64,000 bases of DNA from Tenebrio molitor (GCF_963966145.1 NC_091048.1:17546001-17610000); one strand, 5' to 3'; counted from the first letter of the stretch, positions 12,904-25,704 are shown. Notes: a model not told the origin generated them from the letters alone. Program-made: numbers and translations.

Positions 12904-13494
12904 AATAAGTCAACTGACAGACTACTGTCCAAATAAAAGTTGACTAAACCAGGAAAAATATGAACAGAATTCAGCAACAGTCACCTACAATTATTACTCC
13001 TGTCCAATGTCGGAAGTAACACTGAATAAAAACCATGTCAAGTAAGCCGTTGCAATAGATTCAAATTACGCGATATAACAATCGATCCAAATTACGAGTA
13101 CACGATATAACAACCAGTAGGTATACTCGGAAGTAGCATAGCATGAAGATCACAAATTTCATTAAAACAGTTAAACATGGAACACATTCTGAACGAAGGA
13201 GAATGATTAAGAACATTTGTATTAGCTTTAGGAACATGGAAATATCTATGCGATCTTGATAAAATCTGAGGAACACTGATGCACAGACCAGTCAAAAGAC
13301 TGGAGCAGTCCACTTTATTGTGGAATAATTTAAAGAGGAAGGTCACCGTATCAAGTACCCGTCTTTTACTTTTAGGGGGGTAAAATTAAACCTGGAACAC
13401 AAAAAATCATTTCGTGTAGACAGCAATATTTCAGGAGTCCCAAAACAACAGCGAACAATTTTATTTCCAGAAAATGGTTCAATTTTTCCAAAAA

Positions 13495-13580
13495 CGGTAT
13501 AACGGTGTTCGACCACATTTTCCCTGATTAACATACCCTGAAATTCTTGGGAGACCATTTCCCAACACCCAGTATATTGG
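13495..13580. repeat. Transposon end, inverted copy of 10994-11080
   Basis: Reverse complement of the 10994-11080 repeat, including GAAATTCTTGGGAGACCATT. It lies immediately 3' of a minus-strand transposase remnant, as expected for a terminal repeat of that element. Confidence 0.6.
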
Positions 13581-13589
13581 AAACGCAAA

Positions 13590-13975
13590 TGTTGGTTATT
13601 TTGATGACATTTGCTATGATATCTTCAAGTTCTTGTAAACTGTGAATCGAATTTCTAAACACTACCCTTTTAAATGCAGAAACAAAAATAAATCAAGAGG
13701 AATCAATTCTCGTGATCGGCTTAACCACAATCCCACACTTATCGATCTAAGTAATTAATTGTTGTTCGTGTTGTGTGAGCAGTAGCTGAATCTTGTAAGA
13801 AAAAGTTGTTTGTTCGTTCCACATCATGTAGTTGATTTACAAATGGTTCAAAACCAAGTCTGAGCGTTAATAGTTTCATTAAATAAAATTGGGCCAATGA
13901 TTTGCCTTCGGGATATTGCAACCCAAACACCAGTTTTAATTGGATGCAATGTCATCCCAATTACATTGTGGAGAT
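13590..13975 (-). pseudogene. Mariner-like transposase remnant, catalytic part
   Basis: Minus-strand fragments in more than one frame match the DDE region of the mariner-like family also present at 29772-30420. GVWVAISRR and IIGPILFNETINAQ lie near 13950-13880. NFFLQDSATAHTTRTTINYL near 13800-13740 carries the second catalytic Asp (QDSATAH). A segment like DLTPLDLFLFLHLKG lies near 13700. Frameshifts separate the pieces and the N-terminal DNA-binding region is absent. It is dead. The terminal-repeat-like sequence at 13495-13580 may mark its 3' end. Confidence 0.7.
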
Positions 13976-14756
13976 TATATACTGTAAAGTGCTTGTAAAG
14001 GCGTAAATGCAAATTTTTCTTTCGGATTTTTTTACACTTTTACTTTCATCACAAATTTTTCATTTCTACTTTGTCAACATCCTCATGCTATTTTTTATAC
14101 TCAATATTTGTTTCACTCTCTTGTTATTCTGTTTCATAATTTTATTCTTTTCCTTCTTTTAAAGTGTTTCAGTAACTTTAGTAACTTTACTCTCCACCAC
14201 AACTTATACTTTTCCCTTGCATATTAAAATCTAAGAGATAAATGTTTTATTTTCTTATTCTTTTACTGACTTCTTGATAATTGTTGTAAATTTTTTTATC
14301 AACATTGTGCTGTTATGCTTTGTTTTCTTTGGCACTTTTTTTTTCCTACGCTATTTTTTTATTCTTTTTTTATGACAATTAGATTTAATTTTCTACAGAA
14401 TTCGGTTTTCTTTCTTTCATACCTTCACTTCTTCCTACCTACTATTCTAAAAACAACATCGTACTATCCATTTCGTATATTTACTTTGTAAATGACGCTT
14501 TCACTCTTTCTGCTTTTAGTAAATGTCATATCTGTTTCATAATAATTAGAGATTATCTTTGATATTGTTTTATCGATTCTGTGACTGTGTTTGGTATTCA
14601 TTAATAAAATGTTTAATGTTTTAGACCGTTAACGACAAATTACTATTTATTTATGTGTCTATTTTATCATTTCTCAAATAAAAAAAATCATTATTATATT
14701 TAGGTTTACTTAGCTTATAACTTTTTTAGAATTTCTTCCAGTTTTCTAAATACATA

Positions 14757-14927
14757 CAGTTGCGGTCAGAAAAAAGTAGGACAATGTTTTTTTGCTAATG
14801 TAAGTCGTTTACTCGTTCTATGGTTACTATTAAAATATTTATTTATTTATCATAATAAGCCCGGTTTACCAACTCAATTTTAGGTAAATTTCTTAAGAGA
14901 CTCGCCCTACTTTTTTGTCCGCAACTG
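14757..14927. mobile_element. 171 bp MITE, CAGTTGCGG ends
   Basis: Inverted ends CAGTTGCGGTCAGAAAAAAG and its counterpart CTTTTTTGTCCGCAACTG, with TA on both sides (14755-14756, 14928-14929). It belongs to the same loose family of CAGTnG-ended, TA-flanked elements as 25396-25593, 49089-49398 and 51289-51510. Confidence 0.75.
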
Positions 14928-16369
14928 TACCTTTCCAATGTACTCCTACTTCATTCTTTTTTAAATTTTCACAATTTTTCACTCCAATGTATACTTGTTG
15001 ATTTTCTTTATTCCTTTGTCTTCTTATAGTAATATTTGTTTCTTTGTTCCATTAAAATATTTCTTTTTCGTGTTCAATTAATAATAAATATTAAATAAAC
15101 ACTCCCACTTGATAATGACTATTTAATGAAACACATTTCTATTGCAAAATAATAACTGCTTAAATATAAATTTTGTATAAATACTAGTAAATACTAGTAC
15201 GATGCATTTTTTTAATGAGAAAAATTACTAAACGATTTACTATAACTATGTATTATTGAATAGTTGCCAAATTATACATTTTGCTATTAATTTAACTATT
15301 TTTCACTGATTTAAAATTCGAATGAATTCTAAAATTACATTAACTAGGAAATATAAAATTAATTATGACAATCATCACGCAAGCGTTCAATTTTTCATTA
15401 GTTTTGTCAATACACCAATTTTGTTTCACTGCATAATACTCCTATCGCATGTTTCCATTAAAACGAGAATTATTTATCTTGTTATTTCGATAACTTGATA
15501 GTTTAGTAAAATTTAAAAAAAATGTGTATAAAAACTAAGAAGCCGAAATTCTCACAAAACTAAATCTGGAAGCAATTTTAATTAGTGGGTTGAAGCCACT
15601 TTAAAATGTTTTATTTGGCCGACATGTTTGCTTAGTACACAACTTTCCGTCATAAAATAACACAGCTCTATCATTTACTCAGAGTGGCAAGCTGTTCCCC
15701 CGGTCTTCTTTCAATGTAATCTGCATGAAAAGATTGACAGATAGCTTTGAAGTGCAAACAAGCTCGCTTATATCCCTTCCAAATCTCAGATACGTAAAAC
15801 GAAAAGCACAAAACGAAATAAGGAACTGTTTTATATCTTTTAAGTGTTTTATGGATGTAGAACGTCATTGGAGTGATCCCCGTTAAGTCCCAGGACGAAA
15901 TAAAAATCTCGTTCTTCTCGAAATGCAGCAATAATAATTATCTGAAGACGATCCCCAGTCTCAAGAAAAACAAGCTAAAATGACCGGAAACGTCCACGCG
16001 TACGGACGAAGATAAATCATAATATCGAAATGATCAGTATTGATTGGTGGAGGAGCATTTCGAGGCATTTCCGCAATTTCAGAGTACCCCGACAGGATTC
16101 GAAGTGTCAAGAGTCACAATAAACGACATAATCGAGTCTTGATATCTCGATTGAGATCGACAATGGACAGGGTGCTACCAGCGCAGTGCAATTTCGAAGG
16201 GAGGCCTTTTCACAAACAATTATTCCTTTATCGTGGAAGAAAAATTCCAATTTCTAATTACTTTACGTTTCGCTGCGGTCTCCGTGTTCAGTGTTTCATT
16301 GCGAGTGAAAGTCACCCTTTTGCTTTTAAGGGGTTGGTGATTTTTATGCGAAGTCTTCACTGTGACTGA

Positions 16370-16560
16370 CTAGCGCGACGGTGGATGGTCGCCGCCGCCT
16401 CCGCCGCCGAACGCAACAAACGATGGACGAATATGCCGCGGGGGATTCCGCACAATAGATGACGCATCGATCCAATGACGTATTCATTTGTCTTCTGCCT
16501 CATTGCGGCCCCCATTCTGCTACTAGTGTCGTCGACTCTCCGTGATCACGTGCTCTTTTG
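16370..16560. other. GC-rich patch within Skeletor intron 1
   Basis: A run of CGCC and GCCGCC triplets stands out from AT-rich surroundings. No long reading frame or splice-bounded exon is supported. It could be a regulatory element or an alternative promoter. I see no core promoter motif that decides this. Confidence 0.25.
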
Positions 16561-17299
16561 ATACGCAATTACCCCAAATCCACGACAGTTTCTGTGGTTA
16601 TCAAATTCCCAAATTCTGACTTCATCCTGACGTTATCGATGAAAATGGTTGCAGCGGTTGTGATGTTGGTTAACAATCACGCCGAAACGATAATATTTGT
16701 GTTATTATCAAATTTTTATATGACATCATCATAATGTTATCGGAGGATAGGTTGAGGCTCTTGATAACTTGTAAAAAATTATATCAAGTTCTTTTAATAG
16801 AATAATTGGTCAGTCGTTGGAGAAACCAATCTGTATACAATTACTCCGAATTCACAACTGATAGTCTTTGGGTGAAATCACCCAATTTCCATATTCTGAT
16901 CATTAGACAACAGTGTTTATGAATTTAATGATACAGAATTAGAAACTCAAAATGTCGCATCCCAGCGGTCTAAAATCTTCATAATATACACATATTATCT
17001 AAGCAACACCCTGATTTCTCATCTGTTGTAAACCATGATTTAAAATAAACATAGATGATATCCTTGAAGGTTGTTTTCTACCGGGTGAGTAACAATAACT
17101 GTTTCAGTTGGCAATAAAAAAATTTACATGAAATTGGCAAGACTATGAATTGTACCTATTTCCGTTTGTTTTATTGAAGTTATTGACAGCTGGCATACAT
17201 TTCAAATTTAAACGTCTTGGTTTTTGTAATATTTTATTAATAAAATGGTTTTCTCGTTGGAACATGACAGAAAAGTCACCAAAAATCACCAGTAGAAAA

Positions 17300-17590
17300 A
17301 AGAACTAATAAAATTTAGAAGAACTTGACGTTTCGGATATACAAAATAACAGTAGTTTATTTAACGAGTTCGTGTGTAAATTGGGCTCTTTATGGCACTC
17401 GTGGGCCTTTAAAACGCTCGTTACGAACGAGTTGAACACAACGTTTTTTGGTTCGACGAGCCCCTTAAGGGCTCCAAATCGTTTAAAAATCTTTAAATTA
17501 GCTTGACGTTTCGTTTTGACAAATTGTGACATTTATCAAAATCCGTTTACACAGGAGAAAATTCTCAAATTCTGACAGTATCCAACAAAA
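17300..17590. repeat. Dispersed repeat, inverted copy at 45660-45925
   Basis: The block containing ATTTAACGAGTTCGTGTGTA, a TGGCACTCGTG core, CGACGAGCCCCTTAAGGG and AGCTTGACGTTTCGTTTTGA recurs on the opposite strand at 45660-45925. The inner part is self-complementary around the GGGCTCnnnnnGGCACTCG region. Short frames in both copies are coincidental. Confidence 0.65.
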
Positions 17591-18389
17591 ATAAAGCTTA
17601 ACAAACGGGTTCCCATAAATTGTAAAATAAAAACTTTTCTGAAACTAATTTTTCTTATGACGAAAAATGGATTTTTTACAACAGAAAAACCATGTTCGAT
17701 AAGGATGAGCCTATTTCCAAATGTGATGCTCAGAAAGCCAGAGGAAGTTAAATTATTACTGGTGGTTTGCAAAAATGTTAATTTATTACAATTTCTTGAA
17801 ATCTGAAGAGGCGTGTAATAATTTTTTTTAAAAAGAATAGTTACAAAGCGTGGAAACTTTTCACGAAAAGGCTTGGAGTAATCAAAAAGAAATTATTAAT
17901 TCATCACGATAATAGACCCTAATAGATATCAACAATTCCCTTGATAAACCTTCACCAAGACAGCTAGCAATTATATTAGCAATACTTCTTATTACAACGC
18001 CTGCTGCTTTTTTTTTGTTACTTCTTAAAATGAGAAATCTTTCCATGATTTACAATATAATTTTTATAGACTTTCAAAAAATGTCATATTCAGTGGGTAG
18101 AGGAAAATTGTAACATCACTGGATCAAATCCTGAGGACAATTATATTAAAAAATAAAATCTGATTTTGAGATTACTTTAGGTCATGAATTTTTCTAATTC
18201 CACCATTCCCCATTTTTCCTGATTAAACATAATTTTTCGTGGTAGAACATTATGAGCTTTAGAAACTTTTTAGAGATTTCTACCAAAATCTTGATTGAGT
18301 TTTAATCTTTTTGGTGAAGTTTGTTTTTCAGTTTTTTAATTAATAAAATCGATACTATCTGAAGTCTTCAGATAAGGATTTTTCCTATA

Positions 18390-18779
18390 CCAGGTGTTTC
18401 ACGTATCTTTCCGACTCTGACAAACTTTAAATACAACCAGTAATACTTCTTTCATTTATAACTCTAACTTTCATTAACGATAATTAATTAATAAGTAATG
18501 ATAATTAAATTGTAAAGGGTGTTTTCTTTAATTCGGCGTCGAAGTAGGCGTTAGAGAGTCGATTGAGAACGCACCATTCGTGTAAAAGCGTAAAAGCAAA
18601 CAGCTGATCCGTGATCTGTTATCCGCATAGTGCATTCACAATCGGCTCTTCAACGCCAACTTCGAGGCCAAATTAACAAAAAACACGCATTATATTTTGG
18701 TATCTAGCATTATGTGACAACTGAATATTGAGTTGCATAAATTCGGCGTAGATCTCGGAAAGTTACGTGAAACACCTTG
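18390..18779. mobile_element. 390 bp MITE, CCAGGTGTTTCACGTA ends
   Basis: Left end CCAGGTGTTTCACGTATCTT and an inverted right end ACGTGAAACACCTTG, with TA on both sides. Related to 35899-36301 by ends, length and the subterminal CCAGTAATAC block. A second element (18517-18688) is nested inside. Confidence 0.7.
18517..18688. mobile_element. MITE nested in 18390-18779, GGGTGTTTT ends
   Basis: Left arm GGGTGTTTTCTTTAATTCGG followed by a GAAGTnGGCGTT and GAGTCGATTG core. The right arm is the inverted equivalent. The same core recurs in 35190-35860 and 50366-50911, so this is a three-copy family in the window. Confidence 0.65.
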
Positions 18780-19863
18780 TATACAGTATACTCAGGAAAG
18801 TGGTGGCAAGTTTTCCAATTAGTTCCATCAGGTGGAACTATTAACATAAAATATTTTTGATCTATGGCAACATCCAAAATATATTTAAAATGTTCAAATT
18901 GGCCACCACTATGCTGAGCATATCATGTAAAACCATTTAACAATAGCTATTCTTTGTTCCAAGCTGCTTAAATCTTAAATCCATAGGGAAACAGCTTGGA
19001 AAAAAATTACATCTGAGAATGTCAAAAAAAAAAGATTGATATGCTTGTATCCTATGAAAAAGTAATAAATAGTAAGCAACGTTGCAACACTTATTTGATT
19101 CGTATCTTGAATAGTGGTACCTATTAGTACGCAGCTTAAAGGTTGCCACCATTTTCGTGGGCACCTGTAGGTAATGTAATGTGATATAACTATAATCCAT
19201 TAAATAATAAAATTAAAGAAATTATTTAACAAAGGTGTAATGATGACGATTACTCACGAGGATGAAGATTATAAACTGAAATAATCACAGTGGGTAATAA
19301 TAGCCCTTACAGGTGAGTCGAATACGATACTTTTTCTACGACGTACAAATTTCGTCACTTTTATTATCAAAATTCACTTATGTTGTTTAATAAAAAAAAA
19401 GAACACAGACTAACGACTTTTGACATTTGAAAACAATTATAACATACTTATGACTAATCCTCTTATAACATTTATAATAATCCACAACAATACTACTATT
19501 CCATATAAACGACGTAATATTAATGACTAACCTGTTTACGTTAGGAAGAACAGCTGTGGTGCAAATGACTGACCTGTTACTATGACAATTCATATGAAAG
19601 TTAATGCCAAATGTGTGCGATTTGCACCACTAATGTTAAACCACGACAAGCGTAGCGAGAAGTGCTTTAATGGAACGATGTGATAATACGTCTTATTAAA
19701 CGAGTGTAATATACTATTTTATCTACTTTGCTTTACTAATTCCTGATATTTCAGCTGCTCAAGTTTTCATACTAGACTAGGGACTTTCGCGTGGGTTGGT
19801 AACTGACTTTTTCACAAAAATGAAAGCTGATGCTGCCAATATAACAAAAGCTAAAAATTACCA

Positions 19864-19905
19864 AAAACAGTTTAATAATATGATTCATTATTATTAAACT
19901 GTTTT
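19864..19905. repeat. Short hairpin
   Basis: About 16 bp arms (AAAACAGTTTAATAAT and its inverse) around a roughly 10 base loop. No target duplication was seen. It is AT-rich and may be chance or the relic of a fold-back element. Confidence 0.4.
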
Positions 19906-22097
19906 CGATATAATAATGAGCCCATTTGTAACGCAAAGTAGATAAACAGTATTAAAAGAAAAATGGTAATCAAAAAACTAATGTGACTACAGTTCTGCAA
20001 ACGGCCTTCTTCCGAGAGACGTTTGGTAATGACTGTATATTTACAAACTTAGCAAAAATCTTCTGCTACGTTTAAGAAAATCTAGAAGATTTTTAAATCG
20101 TCATTTACAAACCTTTGCTGTTGTCAAGAAATTTTGCGGACATATTTTTAACAACTTTTAGAATTGTTTTTCTTTTTACTATTAAATTACAAAGGGAGAT
20201 AACATATATTTGTAATCGTAAAAATTTCTCACGACCTCAATGTAACTTTCACAGCGGGCAGGGCACTGTCCTTACCGTTCTATATGATTCCGAGGTTACT
20301 CACCTGAATTTCGTAATACTCGTAAATATTCGACATATTATACCGAAACAGGAAATAAATAATTCCAGCCAATTGTGGGATTATAACCTTGTTTTGACGA
20401 ATTTATCTTAAGCGGCGATAGTGGGAAGACTCACGATCGATCATTGACAGCTACATTATGTGAGTTAAAAATATTACAAGAATCGTTCGACGAATTCTGC
20501 AATTATTCATGTTCCCAATATATTTAATTCAAGTAATGCACAAAGTGGTTATTTATTAGACTAGCAATGGTTCCAGTGCAGTACAAGGGGAACTGGCCCT
20601 AAATTTCCTCGATGTACGAGCAGGTTTGGCTTTTAGCCCCTTCTGCTTCCATTAACTGATTAAAATAAAACATTTTGCTGGGATTAAAACCGGCTTGTTC
20701 TATAGTAGGGCTTCCTCGGAAGATTTTATTGTACTATCATATGTAATCGTTTTTTCATCAGTCATTTTAAGCACGAAAATCGATGGGTGAATTGATGTCA
20801 CGGATTTGAATTGAAATTGCCACATGTTGGCATAACTTCCATACAATATCTTCAGTAATCAGTAATCACGCAGTGGCAGTGGAAGGCGATGACAGAATAA
20901 ATCTAAACAAGATGTGACAAGTGAAGACGCTGCTGATTGGTCGTCACCTCGACGACAAAAGTGAAATAAGCATTAAAACTGAACTGTTTCGTTTTCAGAA
21001 ACACGAACGCAGTTGAAATTGATCAACTATGAAGTCCACGAATTTTTATTGAATTAAATAAAATTTCAGTACAATATTAGGAAGTAAAATCGTTTAAAAA
21101 GAAAATCAAAAATTAAAAAAAGAAAAATATTTACAGTTGATGTGTAATATTAAATTTCAAGTGAATTGGTATTAGTTGGATTTGTAAATTGCTTTGATGA
21201 AGGTTTTAAAAATTAAACGAGAAGATAAATGACTGCAAACACAATTTACAGATACAGACTAGGAATTGACCTCACAAGAAATGCAAATGAATGCACGTTC
21301 CACTTTCACGTCTCACCTTGACATTGTATTCTTTTCAAATTTCTGGGTCAAAGACTTGTTCAGATCTGGATTGAAATCTGTATCGATTAACAAAATTAGG
21401 TTAAAAACGACATTGAGGGAGCAGCAAAGAAAGAAAAACATGTCATCTTCTATTTAACCCGGCACTTATTCAAACTTATTCATACAAACTGTTCCGGTAC
21501 TGTGGCGATCGTGTGGGAATGTTTTTATCCAGTTAGAATTTTAATTGTGTTGAAAAACAATGTCGTAAAAGTAATCTATCCGGTAAAAATGTGAGAAAGA
21601 AAAATTTTTATATTCTGAGCGGTTTCCACATTTACCATTCAATCTTCTTGTCAAAGACAAAAAACAAACACGCAGTGATTACTTTTGGGCCGTTGGAATA
21701 AAGGGAAGTACAAAAAATCCCCTACTAGTTCAGAATGTCGAGAGTTACATACTCGAAATTGAGGCTCGTTACGTTTTATTAGTTCTCTTACTTTCATATA
21801 GCCTAAAGACATGGAATCCATCCCTTTTCAACAAGTTTTGAAGTTTGATTTGGCTTGGAGTGAAGTCTATATTAGTGTTTGCGAACGTTGTGGTTATATG
21901 TTGACTTTCAACTTGGAACTTGATATCGTCCTTTCCACCCCCACATCATACAACGCCGTTTAGACGCCTGCTCGATCTCGTCAAACATAAAAATAATAAA
22001 CAACTATGTGACAGCGTGACATCTAGAATATCCCTTCAAAATTTCAGTATATTTATCAAAATTCTCAGTGTATTCAAATTAAGAGTAAAATCGAACA

Positions 22098-22673
22098 ATG
22101 TTCGTATGTACTACCGAAAAAGAGGCGAAAAAGCGTACGCAGAAATTGGGCGATCTTAAGCAACTCGTCGAAGCCATCGAAGAGAAAATGATGATCCCTT
22201 GTTCGTTGGTGTGTTGTCCGCGTTGTGCACCGCCTTGTCTTCCCCTCCAGGAACTGTGCCCAGAAGAGCCTCCGGCGCCCCCGCAACCCCCCGACGTGAT
22301 GGTTTGTTATAAGATGGAAAAAATTGAAAAACGAAAGAACGGCAGGCCCGCCAAGAGAAACAATAGGCCGAGGAGAACAACACGTGCCAAATCACGGGAA
22401 TTAAGGGCTAGTATACTGTACATAGGGTGTGATTGTGAGAAACGGAACGGTCTTCAAGATGACTGCAGAAGGACGGGCTGTCATGGTTCACCGGAGTGCC
22501 TAACTAAACCGGAACCCATCTGTGGGCCCAGCGAGTTTAGCAATGGTAAACATTTGGGAAAGAAATTTGGAACGGCTGAAGAAAAAGCAGACGACAATGA
22601 CAATTGTGAAGACGAGGGGAACGGGAGGGTTACCGTTTATTATAACTGTTATCCTGCGGTCGTTAAGTGTTAA
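22098..22673 (+). CDS. Cysteine-rich basic protein of unknown function
   Basis: Single-exon frame of 191 codons, clearly GC-richer than its surroundings, with an AATAAA signal at 22705-22710, about 30 bp past the stop. I recognise no family. Visible features are a charged N-terminal helix-prone stretch (residues 1-31), a CCPRCAPPC cysteine-proline cluster near 38-46, a proline run near 55-65, and a strongly basic block rich in K and R (about 73-100). A second cysteine region (CDCEKRNG, CRRTGCHGSPEC) follows near 110-135, with an acidic segment and a YYNCYPAVVKC tail. There is no signal peptide or membrane segment. The ATG at 22098 is the first in frame. It lies inside Skeletor intron 1 on the opposite strand. 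Spacing of cysteines suggests metal binding or disulfides, which is inference only. It could be a fast-evolving lineage-specific gene. Confidence 0.6.
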   Translation: MFVCTTEKEAKKRTQKLGDLKQLVEAIEEKMMIPCSLVCCPRCAPPCLPLQELCPEEPPAPPQPPDVMVCYKMEKIEKRKNGRPAKRNNRPRRTTRAKSRELRASILYIGCDCEKRNGLQDDCRRTGCHGSPECLTKPEPICGPSEFSNGKHLGKKFGTAEEKADDNDNCEDEGNGRVTVYYNCYPAVVKC

Positions 22674-23909
22674 AACTGTATTTCTTGTAGTCCAATGCTA
22701 AGTAAATAAACCAGTTCGTTTGTCGGCTAATTATTAAAAATGTGACATCAATTGTTTTAATTAAACTTACGACATATATTTCTGTTGCCTTTACACATCA
22801 ACGGCCATGTAACGGTTATACCGTGCGATCAACAATTATTTAGATCAAAGAAGGCGTTGTAATCTTGGCCGTAGGTCGACAGGGATGGAAGTATTTCTGG
22901 TTGCACATACCCGTTTCAATTTAGATTTGGAATTTTTTGCCGAAACTCGGCCTAACAGCTACGTTATTGAAAACACCATTACGAAAGTAAGATTAATCTT
23001 TTATGTTCTGAAGTAAAAACCATTCTTACGTTAAAATTTGATCCATAATGACAGTTGTTTGACGTTTCTTAGCTGAGTTAGCAAAGAACTTAATGTAACT
23101 TAAAAAGATAGAGTTTTACTTACCAGAAAGATTTTTTTAAATATCCAAATTTATCATACTCCAGCAAATTGTACATATTTAATAGTTTTCATATTTGTTT
23201 TCTAAATGAGCTAATAACATTTATGCCCGAGTTTATTGTAAATTGGAAAAAAAGCAAATTTAATATGAGATATGTATCTTAAATTTTTATATCTCACCCA
23301 GTATCTTACCAATAATGTTTTTGTTTATGAGTAAATACTTTCTATATTTGCAAATTTGCAAAAGTTATCTGATCCAGACAAAAATAAAATATTTACAAAA
23401 AATCTGAATTTTATTAATATGTAATTGCAAGATGTGTTAAAAGGTTAAAACATTTTTTGGTAACATGGTTAGAGGTAATTCAAAAAAATATATGTATGTA
23501 GTTACAATCAGACATTATTTTAAAATGCGGGACATTGAGACCAGCGTTATTTATTATCATTACCGATGTTTCTATCAAGTAACGATGATTCTTTTGAAAG
23601 CAGTATTTTTTATTTTTACTATGGACCTACTTTTTAAACATATTTTTATTCTAATAGAGTTTTAATTTTGACACATTTCTTTATTTTTATAATAATAAAA
23701 TAATTAACAATTTATCTTAATGAGTTGATCGACCACTTTGCTATAATAATAAAAATGTATTTAATATTGGTTGGTAGGTTTGTGTAAAACTTCAATACCT
23801 AATATTGTATTCATTCGTTAGCTATAAGCTATAGGTACCAAATCGGGGAAGTATAAGAAGGGCTTCTTGGTTGGTTTTATTGAACATTTTTTACAAATTG
23901 CGTTTTTAC

Positions 23910-23955
23910 CTGCACAGACGAAGAGAAGAATAACTAACAAAGGTTGAAGCATCAT
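23910..23955 (-). CDS. Skeletor: Skeletor, first coding exon (signal peptide)
   Basis: Short minus-strand exon starting with two consecutive ATGs (23955-23953 and 23952-23950). It encodes MMLQPLLVILLFVCA and one base of the next codon, followed by a GTAAAA donor. A hydrophobic leader ended by a phase-1 intron is the usual design for secreted proteins. Joining it to the acceptor at 9830 keeps the frame and places the leader 10 or so residues ahead of the YYGRLIG start of the DM13 domain, as in Skeletor relatives. The 14 kb gap means the link is inferred, not proven. No other minus-strand frame nearby offers a better first exon. Confidence 0.65.
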
Positions 23956-24520
23956 GACTGTTAATATTACTATTATTGAAAATCCGGTGGAGTGAGATCG
24001 GCGCGGCGGTCACAAACTTCACAAACTCTACATTCACAAACGCACTATACAAACGAACAAAAAACAAACAATAATAATTGAAAGAATCACTTAAAACATT
24101 ACATGTCAGTACCGGAGGTACCTGCGGCCAGGCTAGCGTTTGTAACGCGGGAAACGGACTGTCCTTTGAGCTGGCGGCGGCGGCGGCTTTCACCGGGAAC
24201 GGGGCGGGAAATACCGTAGGCGTTCCGTCTGCAACTTACGCCCACATCCCTGCTACAGTTGCAAACAGGAAGGAACAGCAGCAGGAGCGCCGCACGCCGA
24301 TCAAAACTCCGGACGATTCCGGGGGCCTCGGAAAAATCATCAGAAATTAACGCTTTTTTTCACCTTATTTACCTCATCTCGTGCTGATTTCTGAGCTGAG
24401 TTTACATCACCTCGGTTGAAATTCCCCGGCGGGATTTTTAGCCAGGACCGGAGTTACGCGTCCTTTTCTAATTACTTATTCCGGGCACATAAGGGGCCGT
24501 TCCGGTTTGCAAGCAGAATG
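23956..24520 (-). promoter_or_regulatory. Skeletor: Probable Skeletor 5' leader and promoter region
   Basis: Upstream of the minus-strand leader exon the base composition rises sharply. CpG-containing GC-rich sequence at about 24110-24330 and 24420-24500 is bounded by AT-rich DNA. No TATA box is obvious at a sensible distance. The open frame of 90 codons on the plus strand here, rich in alanine and glycine from GCG repeats, is not supported as a gene. Confidence 0.4.
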
Positions 24521-25395
24521 CTGCAGTAGAGATCCATGTCTTGTTTGCCGATGCAACATTTGACAAGTGGTTGGTATAGCCAGGATCAATACTGAATTTT
24601 ATGGCTTTGATAAATGTATTTATGTAAGTTCTTGCGATTTATTAAATCTTTTTCAACATTATAGAAGGCATTTTGGACCGTGCTGAACCTAACGTTTCCC
24701 CTTTTGCCATGTATTAGTATTTCTTTCCTTTTATGCTTTATTTTTACTGTTAGAGAAATATAATACTGCTACAGATATTGCAGTTATCTAACATAAAAAT
24801 ATTCTCTTTTAAATAGAGCCCAACTTTCTAGAAGTACATAATTTACTTCCTCATATGTGTTGGCCGATATTAATGTTATTTGCTGTTTCTACAGTCACCA
24901 CAAGTAAATTTTCCTAAAAAAACATTCCATTATTAATAAAAATTAATAAACATAAAAAACTATACTTGCTTTTATTTATCTTTAATTTTTACTTAAAGAC
25001 GTTTTGTTTTCTTCTTTTAATTAATTTTTTCTTAACAGGAACTGTGCTAAGCACCGAAAGCTTTTTATTTTTTTTTCCATCTTGTTGGATATTTTGATCC
25101 CGAAAATAAAAAATTGGTTATTGTTGGCTTAGATACGTCGAATTGATAGATACATATTTAATATCTTACAAAGAGTGATTTTCCGCATTTTAAACAGAAA
25201 ATTGACACTGACAATTTATCAAGTTTACACAAATATTTGCATATAACACAATTATCAGAAGTCGACATGTCAGTTAAGCAACATAGCTGATAAAACGTCA
25301 TTTTGACTAGTCAATACAAATACAGCGTGTTCAAAAAATTTGTAATCAAATGCCTTGGTCCCTTGGTGCTTGATTTGTTTCCGTTAACATAGGTA

Positions 25396-25593
25396 CAGTC
25401 GATGGACAAATAAAACTGGGACAAAAATGACAATCACATAAGTCAAAATTTACAAATTTGCATCGTATAATTACGGCTTTATCAACTTTGGTATGACATA
25501 TTATACAGACACTGACAAATATATTGACAATTCAATGGTCTGATTTACATAGATTAAATCTTAAGTGTCCCAGTTTTATTTGTCCACCGACCG
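25396..25593. mobile_element. 198 bp MITE, CAGTCGATGG ends
   Basis: Inverted ends share GGACAAATAAAACTGGGACA (positions 25404-25423 and the complement near 25566-25585). TA lies at 25394-25395 and 25594-25595. Mariner-type. Confidence 0.8.
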
Positions 25594-25704
25594 TACATAT
25601 AGCATAGTTTTATCATTTTATCAGTGGTCAAATCCTAGATGTTAGACGTTATTTTTTTTTTTCACGAATAAGCAGTGGTGTGAATTATTTCCTTTGGAAA
25701 ACTA

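Larger units (their letters stand above)
9831..23909 (-). other. Skeletor: Skeletor intron 1 (about 14.1 kb), repeat-filled
   Basis: Inferred by joining the phase-1 donor after 23910 to the phase-matched acceptor before 9830. It contains LINE and mariner remnants, at least five MITEs, a GC-rich patch near 16.4 kb and one opposite-strand ORF (22098-22673). Otherwise it is AT-rich with no supported exon. The stretches 12300-13490, 14950-16030, 18800-22000 and 22720-23900 hold nothing I can name. An additional small exon inside the intron cannot be excluded. Confidence 0.65.

Noticed and set aside
16040..16369. 109-codon plus frame next to a GC-rich patch
   Set aside because: No recognisable domain, no splice-bounded partner, and it lies in the Skeletor intron. 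It could not be supported.
17305..17532. 75-codon minus frame with a counterpart at 45722-45913
   Set aside because: Both are read across copies of one inverted dispersed repeat. Composition and lack of context argue against coding.
24078..24350. 90-codon alanine/glycine-rich plus-strand frame
   Set aside because: It arises from GC-rich repeats upstream of the minus-strand Skeletor leader exon. No family match, splice context or polyadenylation signal.
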